Source: Onchocerca lupi (taxonomy: Eukaryota > Nematoda > Chromadorea > Rhabditida > Onchocercidae). Taken from it: a stretch of DNA of 64,000 bases. The stretch is taken from contig JAOVVO010000110.1 of NCBI GenBank assembly GCA_028564675.1, forward strand, positions 94,221 to 158,220. Direction: 5' to 3'. Positions 35,396 through 49,851 of the stretch are shown here, in pieces. Made by a program: the position numbers and the translations under genes. The notes below the pieces were generated by a model. That model did not search any database. It was not told the origin of the DNA and saw only the letters and a list, made by a program, of their open reading frames with translations. How positions within the stretch are numbered: position 1 is the first letter of the stretch; each line of letters starts with the position of its first letter.

Positions 35396-36800
35396 TCTAC
35401 TGACTGTATTATCCTTTTCAGATATTCACATTCATTCCAGACTTATCACGTAATTTGCTTTATTATCCATCATCGTATCACATTTATCATCCATTAACAC
35501 ACACGTATGTTTGCAGAATTTTTTTGTTTATGTCAAATCATAAAAATAAATTCTTCACTTTTTAACCAACCATTTTTTTTTCCTTTTAAGTTATTTCTGC
35601 ACCAAAATCTAAAATGAAAGATAAGTAATAAATAACAATAAGAAATATGTAGAATATTTGTTTTACGAAAACGAAATACAGTCAGGCGAGGAAATAAAAG
35701 TCTTTAAATCCAAAAAAAAAAAAAAAAGTAACAAAAATTGAACAAATTGTAGAATCGTATCCGGAAATTCTCTCATCATTGCACTAAACGGATTCAGAAA
35801 GCCGGAAAATTATCACTAAAAATTTGCATGAGCAATAACAACTTCATGAAAATGAACAAACATTTATCCGTCTTGCCGGACTTGAAATTTAAAGATTTCC
35901 AATTACTCCCAACTAATAATCTAAACAATTATCTAATGAAATGATGAAGGAATGCTAAAGTTGCAGATAATATCCCAATTGCTTCTTAAAGTTTCAAAAA
36001 AAAGTATAATAATTAATAAATTTGCAAATGGAAAAACTTTCTGAAATGTGTGCAATAATATCGAGATAACAATTCAAAAAATTTTTGAAGATAAAAAAAA
36101 GTTGAGAAAAAATTGAATAAACAGAAGGAAAAAAAAAACGGAAAGTTTCTTGCCAAAAAAAATTAAAATTAAAAAGAATTGAACAAAAAAATAAGCAAAC
36201 GATATGAATAATTTTTTTTCATGCTTTTTTTTTATCGTTTAATTCATTTAAATTGAAGCATCAATTGTTACCCGTCTCATAATTTTGATTATATTCTTTG
36301 AATTTTGATAGAATAAAATGTTTGTGCGATTCATTTTCTGTAATCTTTAGATGAAAAATTTTTGTATTTTTGTAATCTCTAAGTAACAACGTGAAAGTTC
36401 ACGTCTTGTATGCACATTGCATAGTTTAATGTAAATTCTCCATAAACAAATATTTTTTGCATTCTTTTCTGCGTGAAAAAAAAATTTTTATAAGGAAACC
36501 ATTTGTTGAACGTAGATTAAGTAGAAAAAGAAAACTTTAAAAAAAATGATAAAATTACTTTTTTTTGCAAGATTAATTGGCATGAATCGATAAATTCGAG
36601 ATTTTCTTTCCTTTTTTCCCAAATTTCCGATCGACATTTGAAACAATTCGATGCAATTTTATTCAATTTTTTTTTGATAAATCTTCATCATTTCTTATTT
36701 GATAGATTGCATCATGAGAAAAAAAAAAAAAAGAAAAAAGAAGAACCTAGGAATAAAATATTCCTTTTCATATTAAAAACTAGCAAACTTGAAAATCATA

Positions 36801-36842
36801 AAAAGAAGATTCAAGTTTGCTTGAAAACTTGAATCTTCTTTT
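36801..36842. repeat. Perfect 18-base inverted repeat (hairpin)
   Basis: AAAAGAAGATTCAAGTTT and its exact complement AAACTTGAATCTTCTTTT are separated by the six-base loop GCTTGA. It ends in a T run on the plus strand, but an intrinsic-type terminator has no meaning here. It could be an RNA hairpin if transcribed, or a small foldback. Confidence 0.9.
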
Positions 36843-37009
36843 TTGGGACTTTTTTTAAAGGACTAGCACTTTTAGAATTTCTCTTCCTCCCAGAAAAAGT
36901 GATATCATCGTCAAACTTTTGGAACCTGAAAAATAGATTATCAAATTTTAAAATGGTAAGAATGAATTAAATTTTCAGCGTATCAACAAGTTTGTGTATT
37001 GTGCAGAAG

Positions 37010-37330
37010 TCACAAGATTTTGAATAAGTCTCTGGAATCATATAAACAATAAAGATGATTCATAATATTTTGATTAGATCAGGAAAGAATTATTTTTTTT
37101 CGGAATTATACAAACCAATACAGTATAACTCATAGGATTTTTGAATAAGTCGAGAAAAAATTATTACTTTCCGGAATCACAAAAACAATACGGCATTAAA
37201 AAGGACTGATCTCTTTCCGGAATCATAAAAAAAGTACAGTATATTTATAACATTTTGAATTGATCACCAAGAACTCTTCCGCCAGGAATCACATAAAATC
37301 ATTTTCCCAGAATCCGTGCGAAATGAAAAT
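37010..37330. repeat. Decayed ~75-base tandem repeat
   Basis: About four imperfect copies built on TTCCGGAATCATAAAAACAA, TACAGTATAACTCATAGGAT and TTTTGAATAAGTC. Copies have drifted in length and sequence. Confidence 0.65.
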
Positions 37331-38479
37331 GCTTTAAAAGAATTCAAATTTTTTTCTGCAGAAGAGAAAAGAGAAAAAGAAATATATGGTATTAAAGATT
37401 GAAAATACTTGCGAAAACTTCCAATTTTTCAAGAGAAAACAGAAACTGAGAGAAAAAAAAAGTTACAAATAGTTGCAAGAAGAGAGAACGTGACAGAGAA
37501 TGATAATAATCTTCACCATACAAACAATGTACGTGAACAATTAAACAAATTATCAATTTTGCAGGATCGAAAAATGATTTAAAGAAACGGGTTCATATTC
37601 AATTCGCGAATACCATCAAAATTAGTCATTGTTTGAGTAATTTATATGGATGGTAGTTTTTTAAGAAAAGGGAGCAATTTGTTTCTTTTTTCTTAATTAA
37701 CTGAAAATTTTAATCTGAACAATTATTTAAAAAAAGAAAAAAAATGAAATTATCCCTTTTGTAATTAAGCATATATTATATAAATCATAGCTCATAGTTT
37801 CAGCAATTTTGTTCAACACTTGTAGGAATAACAAAAAGATTAGAATTATCCAGAAATTCGATGTGTATTATATTATTTATTGATGACGAAAATATATCAA
37901 ATTATATCAATAATGTAGACAAAAAAAATTTCTTTTAAATAATTTATTGAAATTTGAAATATACGAAACTTGCTTTTCTTACTTTAACTCACTAAAATGT
38001 TTCATGAAATCAATGGAAAAAGAAAGAAAAGATCAGGAAATAACAAAATTATATGTTTTTTCTTTTTCAATTATTTTGTGAAATATTTTAGTTATTTGAA
38101 GTATGGAAAATAAGCTGTTCTTTTTCAGAAAACTATTTTTTAATTCCCCGGAAAGTATTTCCATCTTTTGAAAACTATTTTCACTAGGCAGTCTAATTAT
38201 GCTACAATTATATATAAATACATATGTATGCATTCCCGAAGAAATAAGAAAAAAGTATTTCCAAGGACTGCTAAGCCCTTCTCTTGTCGAAATCCAAAGT
38301 TTTAAATCATTTGAAAATACCAACTATATAAGACTGAAAATTCGGGTGACAACTTTCTGGTGCAATTTTGTGATAATTAAATTGCATGAAAGAAAAAAAG
38401 AGTTAAGTTAAATAAAATGAGTTGCTTGAAAATATTTTATGAATACTTAAGGATTTTTTGTTTATTGTTTACATGCATC

Positions 38480-38770
38480 CTTCAAAATTATTCAAGTTCA
38501 AAAATTTGTTAGATCATTCTATGAATTACACAAATTCGAAGAAGTTACTGGACTAAATTTTCTTCACGAATTATTTAAATTTAAAAAGTTGTACTAAATC
38601 TTATTTACGAGTCATTTCGGTTCAAGTTGTTGAACTAAGTTTCTTTTACGCTTATTAAAGTTCGAAAAGTCGTTGAATTACGTCTTTTCATGAATCATAC
38701 AAGTTCAGAAAGTTATTGAACTAAGTTTGCTTTACGAATTATTCAAGTTCAAGAAACTGCTATTTATATC
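38480..38770. repeat. Decayed ~60-base tandem repeat
   Basis: About five imperfect copies of a unit with TTACGAATTATTCAAGTTCA then AAAAGTTNTTGAACTAAGTT. The last copy (38717-38760) is closest to the consensus. Confidence 0.7.
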
Positions 38771-41700
38771 ATTTATTCATTTTAAACAGCATTTAACTGA
38801 ATTGTTTCTAGTTTTGATTGATAGATTTCGATTATAGATCTAATTTGCAGAATAATACTTCCATTGAAATCGTGAAAGAATAGAGAAATTCAAATTTAAT
38901 ATAAGCCTTAAATAATATTGACTTCCAATCAAATCAATCAATCTTATAACTGAATTATTATTTTAAAAATGGAAAAATGCGGCCTTTTCAATTATCAATT
39001 ATCATTCAAAACAATCAAATATTTAACCTTAACTCTTACCACTTCTACAATGCCATCATTATTTTAATTTTTTTTCCGAGATATTATAAAATTTAAATAG
39101 AAGGGAAATTTTGAAGGCAGAAAAAGCAAAATGAGAAAGATGACGAAGACAAAAATGACGTCTGGTTCAGTTTGCTTTGAAATGATCATCACAATTTCTT
39201 CTCTTTTTCCTCTCTTCTAATTCTAAACTCTTTCATTCTTTTCATTTCCAATCTTTTTCATTATTGAAGAATAAAATGATGAATTGGTTATTTGATCAAA
39301 ATATGAAAAATTTTCTCTTTCTTTTTCTATTCTTTTTCAAATTTAAAAAGCAAAATATGAAAGAAAGAAGAAAATATTGTTGCTTCATTTATGATTCCTG
39401 CAAAATATATAAATATAAATACATATGTTTTATTGATTTCAAAATATATCAAATTTTTCTTTCAACATTCTTTTTTTTTCTCGCCATTTTCAAATTTTTA
39501 AAATATTGCAAAAAGAAAAAGAAATCATAAAATCATGAAATTTCCTTATTTTCCTAATTTTGTTATCTCTTCCTTGCTACTCTCAAATCTCCACAATATT
39601 TTTTTTAAAAAAAGAAAAAAGAAATGATTAGAATTCGCTTAAATATTAAAAAAATTCATTCCCCCAAAACTGTTTTCTTTTCCTTTCTATTATTTTCAAA
39701 TTACTAAAATATCGTGGAAAAAAAGAAATCACAAAATTCGCTTAAATATTGAAAATTTTTCGCTCTTTTCGAATAGAACACATATTTTGACGGCCATTTC
39801 TTTATTTTTTCCTTTTCATTTTTTCCCCTTCGCAGAATTACATATTTTGATGTTATGAATAATGAAGCCCATTCATGTATAAATTGATTTTGTGCTAAAT
39901 TATCCCGTAAAAAAAAAAAAACGAAATTTCGGTGAAAAATTTCTTTTTTTTTTTTTCGAAAGAGAAAGAAAGAAAAATTGGGTAGGAAGAAGGGAAGGCA
40001 TGAATATTGATTTTCTTTTTCTGAAATTAAGTGTTTTACGATATATAAACCGATTTTCGCTAGAACTTTTATTCAGATATTAATATGTCCTACATTTGTG
40101 TCGAATATATTAATTACACGTTCGAGTCTATTAAGTATCCATCAAAAATATTTGAAAATTTAGACATAATAACGAAACATATTGATATTATCAACATTTA
40201 TTATATTAAAAAAGAACAAAATCCCTAATTTGAACGGTTTTCTTGGAAAAATTGCCAAATATTTCGCTAAATTTTTTTTAAAAATATTTTAAACTTTTGG
40301 TAAAAAGCCAATTATTTAGCAAGTGTTTTAAATTTTGTTAAAAATGAATTATTCAAGAAATATCAAAATTGTTAGACTATAAAACGACATTTCAATTACA
40401 AATTCATATCACTACTAAGTTGCAAATTCAGTATCATTAATAAAACATATGACGATTCCACATGCATGCATGCAGAATTGCTATATTATTAAAATCTTTG
40501 AGATGAATTTTGCAAAAAAAAAAACAAAAAATTTTATGCTCAAAATTTCTCAATTATAATCAAAAAATATAGCAATTTTTATCCTTGCAACTTGTTATTT
40601 GTTATTTCCAATCGCATAAAAAATTGCTTGCATACCAATTAACTGCATTTTTAATGACATGATTTGAATGAGTTAAGAAATGTCATTTCAATAACATGTA
40701 AACATGCGTGAGGGGAAAAAAGAGAAAATATTTTCAAACTAATTTAATGTAAAAATGAAGCGATAAAAAAAACTGAAAATAATCAAACGTGAAAGTTAAA
40801 TACCAAAAGTATGTTTAAAATTTTTTCTTTTTTTGAAAATAGAAAAGCAAAAATATGTAAGAAAAAAAACACAAATGGTTAAGAAACGAGAAAAGAAAGA
40901 GAAAATTTGGTTTCCAGCATGATGTTAACAATGATAATTACATATTTCATCTCTTTTTTTGCATTTTTTTTTTCGTATAATTACTTGACAAATGTATAAA
41001 TTTCAGGAAAAAAACGGCATGAATTTTTATTCACTTGTTAATCAAAATTTCAATTTTATTCAGCTTTAACTATGAAAAGTGTAAAAATAAAAAGAAAGAC
41101 CATTAAAGCTCATTTAACATTTTTGGGCAATTTATATTTTATATTCATCAATAACCAACATTAATATTATTGTAATATCATAATGGAAAAATAAAAGTGG
41201 TCAAAATCAAAAAAAAAAAAGATTAAATTATAATTTTAGTACTAATCAATTAATTTTCATTAATATTTTGTGCTGGAACAAATTTAAACGTGAATTTATG
41301 TATATATAAACATCTAGCAATGAATCTAAAACATTGATTTCACATCTGTATCAATAAAAAAAAGAAAAAAAAAATAGGAAAATATATTTATGGCTTTCAA
41401 GATAAGATAGAATAAGAAGGAGCCAAGGGAAGAGGGAAAAAAGAAACAAAACTGTCTGGCTTAGCTACCATATGGCAGACAGATTTTCAATGTGAAAAGT
41501 GCTGACGAGAAATCGAAGCATTTTGGATTAAATTATTAAATAGCCAAGTTGATTAACATCAAATAAAGTTCTCTTTATTGACTAATCCGAATAAATGAAT
41601 TTTTCGATCGATTGGATGGCGAATGGCTGGTCAATTGACTGAATATTAACTGAAAATCACTAAGCTAATTAGTGACTAAAATTAATGAAGATGACTAATT

Positions 41701-41914
41701 TATTAATTGGTTAATTTAAAAAGTGACAAATTGACTGATTAACTGAACTAATCAACTAATTAGTCATTTTTTCTCGATAAATAAATATGCTAATATTGGA
41801 ATGATAAATGAAAAATTTGAAGCAAAACTTAAAAATTCGATTTAAGGCTTAACTTTCTTCGTTTTTTGACCTATTTGTAATGCCTATCATATATTTTAAC
41901 TTTTATTACATAAC

Positions 41915-42690
41915 AGCTGAATCCAGCATAAATGTGGCCGAAATGTGGCCCATCCACACTTCGCGTTGCTGGATTCAGTTATTACATAATAAAAGCTAAT
42001 CTATACGAATAAAGATAAATGTTCGCTTGTTTAAAACTTCAAATCTCCGAAAGTTCGTAAACACGCTCCTTATCCATATAAAAACATGTTCCTATCGAAT
42101 GCAACGTTGCATGAAAGTTTCAAATCAGTCGGTGAGAAAACTTGAAACATTGTGTGAAAAATGCAGAAAGTAGGCGTGATTAATAAATTCACTCCACTTA
42201 CTTTCACCTGCCATTTATTTTGTGTCACAGATTTAAAAAAAAAAGAGTGAAAACTAGCAATAATGTCTAATTATGATTGTAATTAAAAGCACTTGAAGAA
42301 GAGGAAAACATGCAACAGCAACCTGAAAGTTTTTTTTTACAAAGTAACTTTTACTTTTTTTTAGAAGCAAAAAACTTGCTAAATGATGTTAAAAGTATTT
42401 TCAGAATTTTTTAATTGTTCTCCATCATCATAGTGCTTAGCACATGACTATACAAACATTTCAATGCGAGCTTACTCAATTCTTGTTTCGGCTTTATCAA
42501 AGGCTATTAGTATTTTCTTATGGTATCACTCATTTGCTTTTCTTATAAAAGCAGTGCTGAGGCATTGATAGAAACACATGCCTATTCGAATGCAACGTTG
42601 TATGGAATTTTCGAATCAATCAATGAAAAATTTGAAAGATTGTGTGAAAATGAACAACGAACATTTAGATTTCTGTTTATATAGATAATT
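41915..42690. mobile_element. Helitron-derived fragment with inverted ends
   Basis: The left end, read on the minus strand, is ACATTTATCTTTATTCGTAT followed by AGATTAG, the usual subterminal Helitron stretch. The right end on the plus strand is CGAACATTTAGATTTCTGTT followed by TATATAGAT. Between them are the family strings GAATGCAACGTTG and ATCAGTCGGTGAGAAAACTT. Just left, at 41921-41983, a small GC-richer insert has perfect 11-base inverted ends CTGAATCCAGC/GCTGGATTCAG with TTATTACATAA on both sides. It may be a separate tiny terminal-inverted-repeat element or a decayed Helitron hairpin. Confidence 0.6.
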
Positions 42691-45600
42691 TTAATGATTA
42701 ATAAAAAAAGAAACTAAAAAAGAGTTAAAATTCAAATCATTTAATTTTTAAATAAATATAGTTTGTTTTTTTATTTATGGCCTTTTTTCTATTCTTTATA
42801 TTTTGATTTTAATTCGATTAGTCTAAGTGATAAAGTGACAAGTATGCTAAACATTCAAAAGAAGGAAATGGAGAAAATTGCTTTACCTACTAATTGTTTA
42901 TAAGTCTAGTCCTTCTTCCTTGGCCATTTGGCCATCACATTAGATCCCCTAGGTTTATGTTAGAATTTTATTTGTTTTTTTCTTGGCAAGAAATAAAATT
43001 AAACCCATACATCGATACTGGAAGAGAATAATAAATAGCTGCCAGTCATTTAGAAATTTTCAAAAATAATATAAAATAATTTAATTAATTTTTTCAAAAG
43101 AGTTTTTCCAATTTTTTAGCTATTTTTAACTTAATCTTTTAAGATTTCATAAGCGATAAATCGAATTTAAAAAAGCATTTATGTAAAGAAATTATTATGA
43201 AAATTAATAATTTATAAAATTGATATTAATTCTAAAAGATTACTTGAAATAATTGAAAAAGTGAAAATTTTTTTGAAGATCAATTATTACATAATATTTC
43301 CTTTTGATGAAATCTGAGCTAAAATATGATTTTAGCAAAAGCAAAAAACAAAGAAATGATATCAAAGTAGAGAAGAACTAAATAAATTTTCCTCCAAAAG
43401 TTTTCAAATAAATTAAATATAAAGCTAATAATTTTAGTCCATTAAATCATAAGGCTTAAATGAAAAATAAGCTAATCAAAATGATTATATTTTTGGTTTA
43501 ATAAAACGAATATTTCTAAATAAATTACATTGTACGTGTGAAGAATATATTCCACTTATAATAGGTATGAAATACTTTCATACATATTGCATAATCATAA
43601 TTCAAATTCTCAAAATTACAAACATTGAGTTAAAGTATAAATCTTCCGCTCAAATATGTCACATTAAACATTTAGGTAATGTAATATACATGTATATTAA
43701 TGCAAATATATTTTATAACATTGTTAAACGCAATTTTTACGGTATTATTATGCGTAAAATTCACACGTGTCAATTTTATTTAAAATTATTTTATTAAATA
43801 AAAGCATTTTCTTCGCTTCTTCAAAATATGAAAACTTCACTGTATGATATATCTAGAAGACTAAAGAAAAAAACAAAAAAATTGAAGAAGTTTTTTCTTC
43901 CTATCTTTCTCTCTTTCGTTTTTTTTTTTTCTTTTTTTGAAAATTAATCATTCTTCCTCTCTTTTCTTTTAAATAAAATTACCTTTTTTTTTCTTTATTA
44001 TCTAAAATTCGAAAGATTCACTGTAAATATATTTGATAAATAAATCGGTTTAAAATGAATTGCAGATGCTTGTTGTTGTTCTTTATGTTTTTCTCCCTCT
44101 CTTCCGATTACTTTTTTCTTAATTTTCAATTTTTTTTCTCTTTGCTAACATTCCTGCAGGAAGAAAATCGAGAATATATGTATAATTATTTGAAATTAAA
44201 TTATTCCAAATTGACTCAATTAATAACACAAATTAATTAGTTTTTTAATTAAATCAAACATATGAATATGTAAAGTGATTATAAATTCCTTGATGCAAAT
44301 TAAAAAAAAAAATGTTGAAATTAAAGAAGCACTAAAAATTGAAGAGAAAAAAGAATAAAAAAAAATTAATAATTTAAATTTTTTTCTATTATAAAAAATA
44401 TTGATCATAAACAGTATTAGGTAAAAAATACAATTTAATAGAGATATGATAAAATAGATGGATTATTATGTAATTGATGATCACAATTATTATCAATAAC
44501 AATGATAATAATTACCATTATTAATTACATATTGTCGTTCTTTCCATCTTTTTTGATCCAGTTTTCATCACCGCTGATAAGTGATGATAACTATTGCCAT
44601 CATTACATACAATCTATAGATAAATCTTTTATACATAAATCTTTAAATACAAATTAATATTTTCGAAAATAAATTTTCCTCTTTTTTTTTCTCCCTCTCT
44701 TTCCCTATCCTATTCCTATCTCGATAAAAATAAAAAAATAAAAAAAAAAACTGATATTTCTGATTAATCGATTTTCATATCGATATATCAATTTGTGAAA
44801 TCAATAAATGATCGATAACTAATAATAATATCTAAGATTTCTTTCGTATGAGGCATGATATTTCCGTCTTAAATTAATTTCAAAAATTTTATAACTGAAA
44901 AGGAAAAATCTTTTCGTTTTCATTTTCATAAAATTTCGTCGGTTATTTTGCGTTATTTTAGTAAAAAAATACCGAAATTTTATTAAAAATTAAATTTGAT
45001 GAAATGTTGATTTGAATGTAATATATTACATTCAATTAACAATATGAAAAGAGAAGAGAAAAATGATAAAAAAAAAAAAAACGAAAAAGGAATGAAATAA
45101 AAGAAAAAGTACCAGATTTTACAGGAATTATAATGATTAATTCTGTTTCGAAAACTTCATTTCCATTAGTTCTGACTAGATTTTTTCACTTTCGAAAATT
45201 TTTATTTCCAAAAAACTTCACTTATTTCAAACTTCCCAATTTTATCTCTGTAATAATGACATTTTTTTTTCTCGATTATTCGCCTATTTTTCGCTTTTAG
45301 TTGACGATAATTATTCCGGTTTTCATCTTCAATAATGTTAACCCTTTGATACATATATGCTGCATATATATCGTTTTTTGGACAAATAAATTGTCTAAAA
45401 TGTAAACTTTCAACAAATTGGAATATAAAAATTGAAATTTAATTTGCTTGAAAGTTGCTTTTCAATTATATTGAAAGATACATAGTTTTACCTCTTCGGC
45501 TTTATTGATCTGACTGTAAATGATTACATATTAATATCGAGATATCTAGTGAAATTTTTCGCACAATAAAACTTGCGAAATTGGAAAGTGAATCAATTAG

Positions 45601-45945
45601 TGATTTCTGAAAATCAGTAAATCCGGAAAGATATACTACTATAATGTTCTTAGGAATTTGAATAAATCCGGAAAAAGATCATTAATAATCAAAAAATTCA
45701 ATAAATCCGGAAGGAAATCGTTTCTTGATGTATTGAAATTCATTGGACATTATCAGATTTTGAAGAAAGAAATTTAAATTTAACAAATTTAATCGTAATA
45801 AGCTGATGGATGGCAAACTAATTTCGATATATCGGCAGTAGGAAATGGAACATCGAAGAGAATCGTAGGCATATAACATGCCATCCGAATGAATAATGAC
45901 CTTCGTTGAACTATTTTATTATACAAATGAACCCATAAATACTAT

Positions 45946-45999
45946 CTATACACACCCACGCACGTCCACACACGCCCACGCATACCCACGCATGCCATG
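45946..45999. repeat. CCACGCA-rich short repeat
   Basis: Imperfect repeats of CACACCCACGCACGTC-like units (CCCACGCATA, CCCACGCATG). It is notable only for its higher GC content against the surrounding AT-rich DNA. Confidence 0.7.
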
Positions 46000-46140
46000 C
46001 ATATATAATAGAAACGATTTACATAAATTGTAAAAATCGATAAGTTATTCCAATTAATATTTAACAATTAAAAAAAATTACAGGTACTTTCTATCTCTTT
46101 ATCAATATTACTTTTCCTTTGTTTTTCTGAATTTCTGATT

Positions 46141-46365
46141 GAATTAACATTTCGGAAATTAAGAGATAAAATTGTATTATTCTAATCGGACTGAATATGT
46201 AGAAAACGGATAAAACTACATCATTTTAACTGGATTGAATGTTTCGGAAATTCTGAAGATCAAAATTATATCATTCTAACCAGATTGAATATTTTATAAG
46301 TTTACAGATTAAATTATATCATTTTAGCTGTATTAATATTTGGGAAGCTTAAAGATAAAATATGT
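46141..46365. repeat. Decayed ~60-base tandem repeat, four copies
   Basis: Units contain TTGAATATTTCGGAAATT, then AAGATAAAATTATATCATTC, then TAACCGGA. Periods vary from about 55 to 62 bases because of small indels. Confidence 0.75.
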
Positions 46366-47204
46366 CAATTCTTTTTTTTTTTAACCTTGATTGGCTGTTA
46401 CCAGAAAATTAAAATTTAATATAATATGGGATTGGTTATGCATTATTTACGAAATTACCGGCAATTATTGATAATCAAAAAAATTATTTGTTTCGATTCT
46501 GAAAAAATTTATAATGTAAAAATTAATAAATGATCTACTCGCCCATTCCGGCGATATAATCAACAAAAAAAAAAAAAAAAATATGATAGATACTAATGAT
46601 AAATGATATTTATTCATTTTCTTCATCGAATCTTTTGATTAAATATTTAATATTTCTTTAATAAGTTCAAAAAAGAAAACGAAAAAAGCACCAAAGTTCT
46701 TAATAAAATTTTTGTTTGATTTTAGCAAATCTTAATGAAAAGAATAAATTTCAAAAAACCTTATAAAATTATATGACGAAAAAAAAAGAAAACAAACTTG
46801 TAATTTTCCATAGTCGGTGAAAAAAAACTTAATAAATTGGATCACTTATTAAAATTAATATTAAATTAAATTAAATATTAAATATTTAATTTTTGACTAT
46901 TCTTTTTCTAATTTCTTGCTTTAACGTCTTGTAAGTAAAAATAAACAGCAAAATAAGCATAAATTAAGCATTTAATATTTAATTTCATCCAAATATCAAT
47001 TTAATAATACTTAATAAATAAAATAATAAATTCTGAAAATGAAAATCTATTTTCAAAAAAGTTGGCTAAAATCAGCTAAAAATTTGCCATCAATATTTAA
47101 AGAGCGGAAGAGGAGGCAGAGGAGAAATTGAAGATCAATAATGTCTGGAAGGAAATTTAAAGTAAAGCTATTTATTTATCTACTGGATGTTGAAATGGGA
47201 TGAT

Positions 47205-47255
47205 AAAGAGGAGGAGGAGGAGGAGGGGGAGGAAGAGGGGGAGGAGGAGGAGGAG

Positions 47256-47290
<35 letters not shown>

Positions 47291-47328
47291 GGAGGAGGGG
47301 AGGAAGAGGAGGAGGAGGAAGAAATGAA
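47205..47328 (+). repeat. Pure purine (GGA)n tract
   Basis: About 120 bases of G and A only, mostly GGA with GAA and GGGG interruptions, on the plus strand. It gives long Arg/Gly, Glu or (antisense) Pro/Leu frames that are shadows. Mirror-symmetric purine tracts of this kind can adopt triplex or G-quadruplex forms. A shorter tract of the same type lies at 47104-47125. Confidence 0.95.
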
Positions 47329-48929
47329 AGGATTAGGAATGATTTCAAAATATCTGAAAAAAAAAGTACAATGCAGCATAGTTGCATGTAATTGAAATGA
47401 TTGCGGCTTGTTTTAATTAAAATTTCAAATATTGAATTTATCCTCTTCTTCATTTTCTTTTCCTTCTCTCGGTTTCTCTTTTATCTATTATATATTTCGC
47501 TTATATTTTTATTTTTATTAAATTAAATTTAAAAAAAGCTCAATGAAATATTATCATTAATGAGCATATTATTACAAATTTATCTTAAAAGAACACATAA
47601 AAAAGAAGAGGAAGGGAGAAAGAGAGAGAGTTTGAGAATTTCAAAATAATTGAGCATTGATAATAATTATTGATAACGAAGAGAAGGAGAGAAAAATTGA
47701 AAACATCAAAATATTTGAATATCGATTAATGGATTACTGGTAATAAACATTGATAATCAGTATTTATCTCTCTCCTTTTTTATATATTCTTTTAAGGTAA
47801 CTGTATTAATATGCTCATTATTTTATCTTTTATAGAATATTTTATCCGTGAACATTTTTCCTTTTTTTTCGTATTAATTAATTAATAATTGCAATAAAGA
47901 AAAGGAAAATGGAAAAATAGTACTTATGTGATAAAAATTTCATTTTTGTTGTTATTATCAAATTTAAAATAAGTCTAAAATTAATATAATTTTACTGTTT
48001 CATATTTATATGAATATTTTTGCTAAGATTAACAAATTAAGAGAGAGGAAAGAAAAACGGATAGGAAAATTTTTATTCAGTTTAAAATTAAATATAAACA
48101 ATAAGCTTGTTTTCATATTTAAAAAAATCTTTTAACAGAATTTTCTTTCCAGAGTGAAATTAAATAGATTAAACGAAAGAAGAACTAAAAGAGAAAGAGA
48201 GAAAGGAGAAAATAGGCGAAAAAAGTTTAATAAGATGAAGAAAAATAATTATTGAGTAAATTAATGTTTCATTCCTCAAATTTATTAATTTTATTTATTA
48301 AATTTAACAAATTAATATAATTAATTACTACTATTTCTGCTATCACTTTGAAACTTATCTTTTTTCTTCTAATTTACGCTATATTTCAATAGTATGATAG
48401 GTTTTTCATGATATGTCAAATATAAAAAGAAAGAAAAAGGAAAATTCAAAATGAATATAAAAAGGAAATGAAATTTATCAAAAAAATCTTAATCATAAAG
48501 CAATTCTTATGATCATTATTTCATTGAAAATTATGTGTTTGATTAATTCATCAATAAATCAAAATTTTCTTCGTAATCAAAAAAAAAAGAACTTTTTCAT
48601 ATAATTGAGATGTTTTCATAAATGGAAAACTTTTTGAAAAAAATATCTCAAAAAAAGTAAAATCAATTATAATAAAAACTATTCAAACAGCTTTTCATTT
48701 TTCCTTTCTTTTCTTCCTTCATCCATCTTTTTTTCCCACATTTTATCTTTTATCAACAAAAAACATAAAGTACTAGAAAATGCGAAATAATCGAGAATGA
48801 ATTTTTCCCGATACTTTCACATTTCCCAATTGTTTATGCTTTTTTGGTCCGAGAAAGAAAAGGTTGTCAAGAAATGTTAAAATAAACAATTTGCATGAGA
48901 TTAGAACAATTCTTACACATACATAGCTT

Positions 48930-49370
48930 TTTATCATTAATTTCAAGTTGTATACCATGATTTGTATTATTTCACATGAAAAAAAATCTTGATTGAATGA
49001 AAAATAAAAAGATTGAAAATGCAATTAATTTTATTTGTTTATTTCATACATGGATATGGTAAAAACGATTGTAATTTTAGTTAATTTCAAGTTGCATAAT
49101 TTGATTTATTTATCTGATAGGTTAGATTGGTAGAAGATGAAATGGTTTTAAATGCAATTAATTTCATGTCCTATAGCTTGATTTTTTTTTTTTTTTTTTT
49201 CGTTCCAAATATATCAATTGCTTAAGTGCAATCAATTTCAAGTTACGTGATTGATTTGTTTGTTTCATAAAACTATTTAGGAACGAAATAGTCTTAAGTG
49301 CAATCAACTTCAAACTGTATATTCGATTTCGTTTACTTTATAGATCGATAAAAAAATGAAGTAATGTTAG
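48930..49370. repeat. Decayed ~90-base tandem repeat
   Basis: Four to five copies share AATTTCAAGTTGCATAATTT, GATTTRTTTATTTCATA and AAATGGTTTTAAGTGCAATC. One copy carries an expanded poly-T run of about 20 bases at 49181-49200. Confidence 0.65.
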
Positions 49371-49851
49371 TTACAAATGAATATTCTGACTAAGCAAATT
49401 GTATCAACCAGAAAATCAATAGATTTCTATTTTCTATACTATACTATAGTATAATCATACGATAGGAAAACAAAATTTTGAAAAATTTGAGAAAATTTAT
49501 AAAAATAGATAAACTATAAATTAGAAATCAATTTTTTCTATAAATGGTACGAAAGACATTTTATATGCATTTAATAGTTAAAATAGTTAACATTTCTTTT
49601 ATTTCATGTAACTGCACGCAAATATAATAATACATACACGCAACAATGCAATTCATCACAACAGATAATTAAGGAAAAATTATTTGTGGTACTAAATAAT
49701 GAATGAATTAAATATTTTATTGCTTAAACAAAAAATTAATTGTTTGAAATAGAAAAAAAAAATTAAAAAATTAATTGTCTGAAAATAGAAAAATGTAATT
49801 ATTTGTATTGACTTTTTTTTATAATGAAAAAAATAGAAAAAAACCGAACCC

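Noticed and set aside
43567..43797. 76-codon plus-strand frame
   Set aside because: Ile/Tyr/Lys/Asn-rich composition as expected by chance in AT-rich DNA; no splice or family support.
47172..47453. Long Pro-, Leu- and Arg-rich open frames on both strands
   Set aside because: All arise from the GGA purine tract, which has no stops in several frames.
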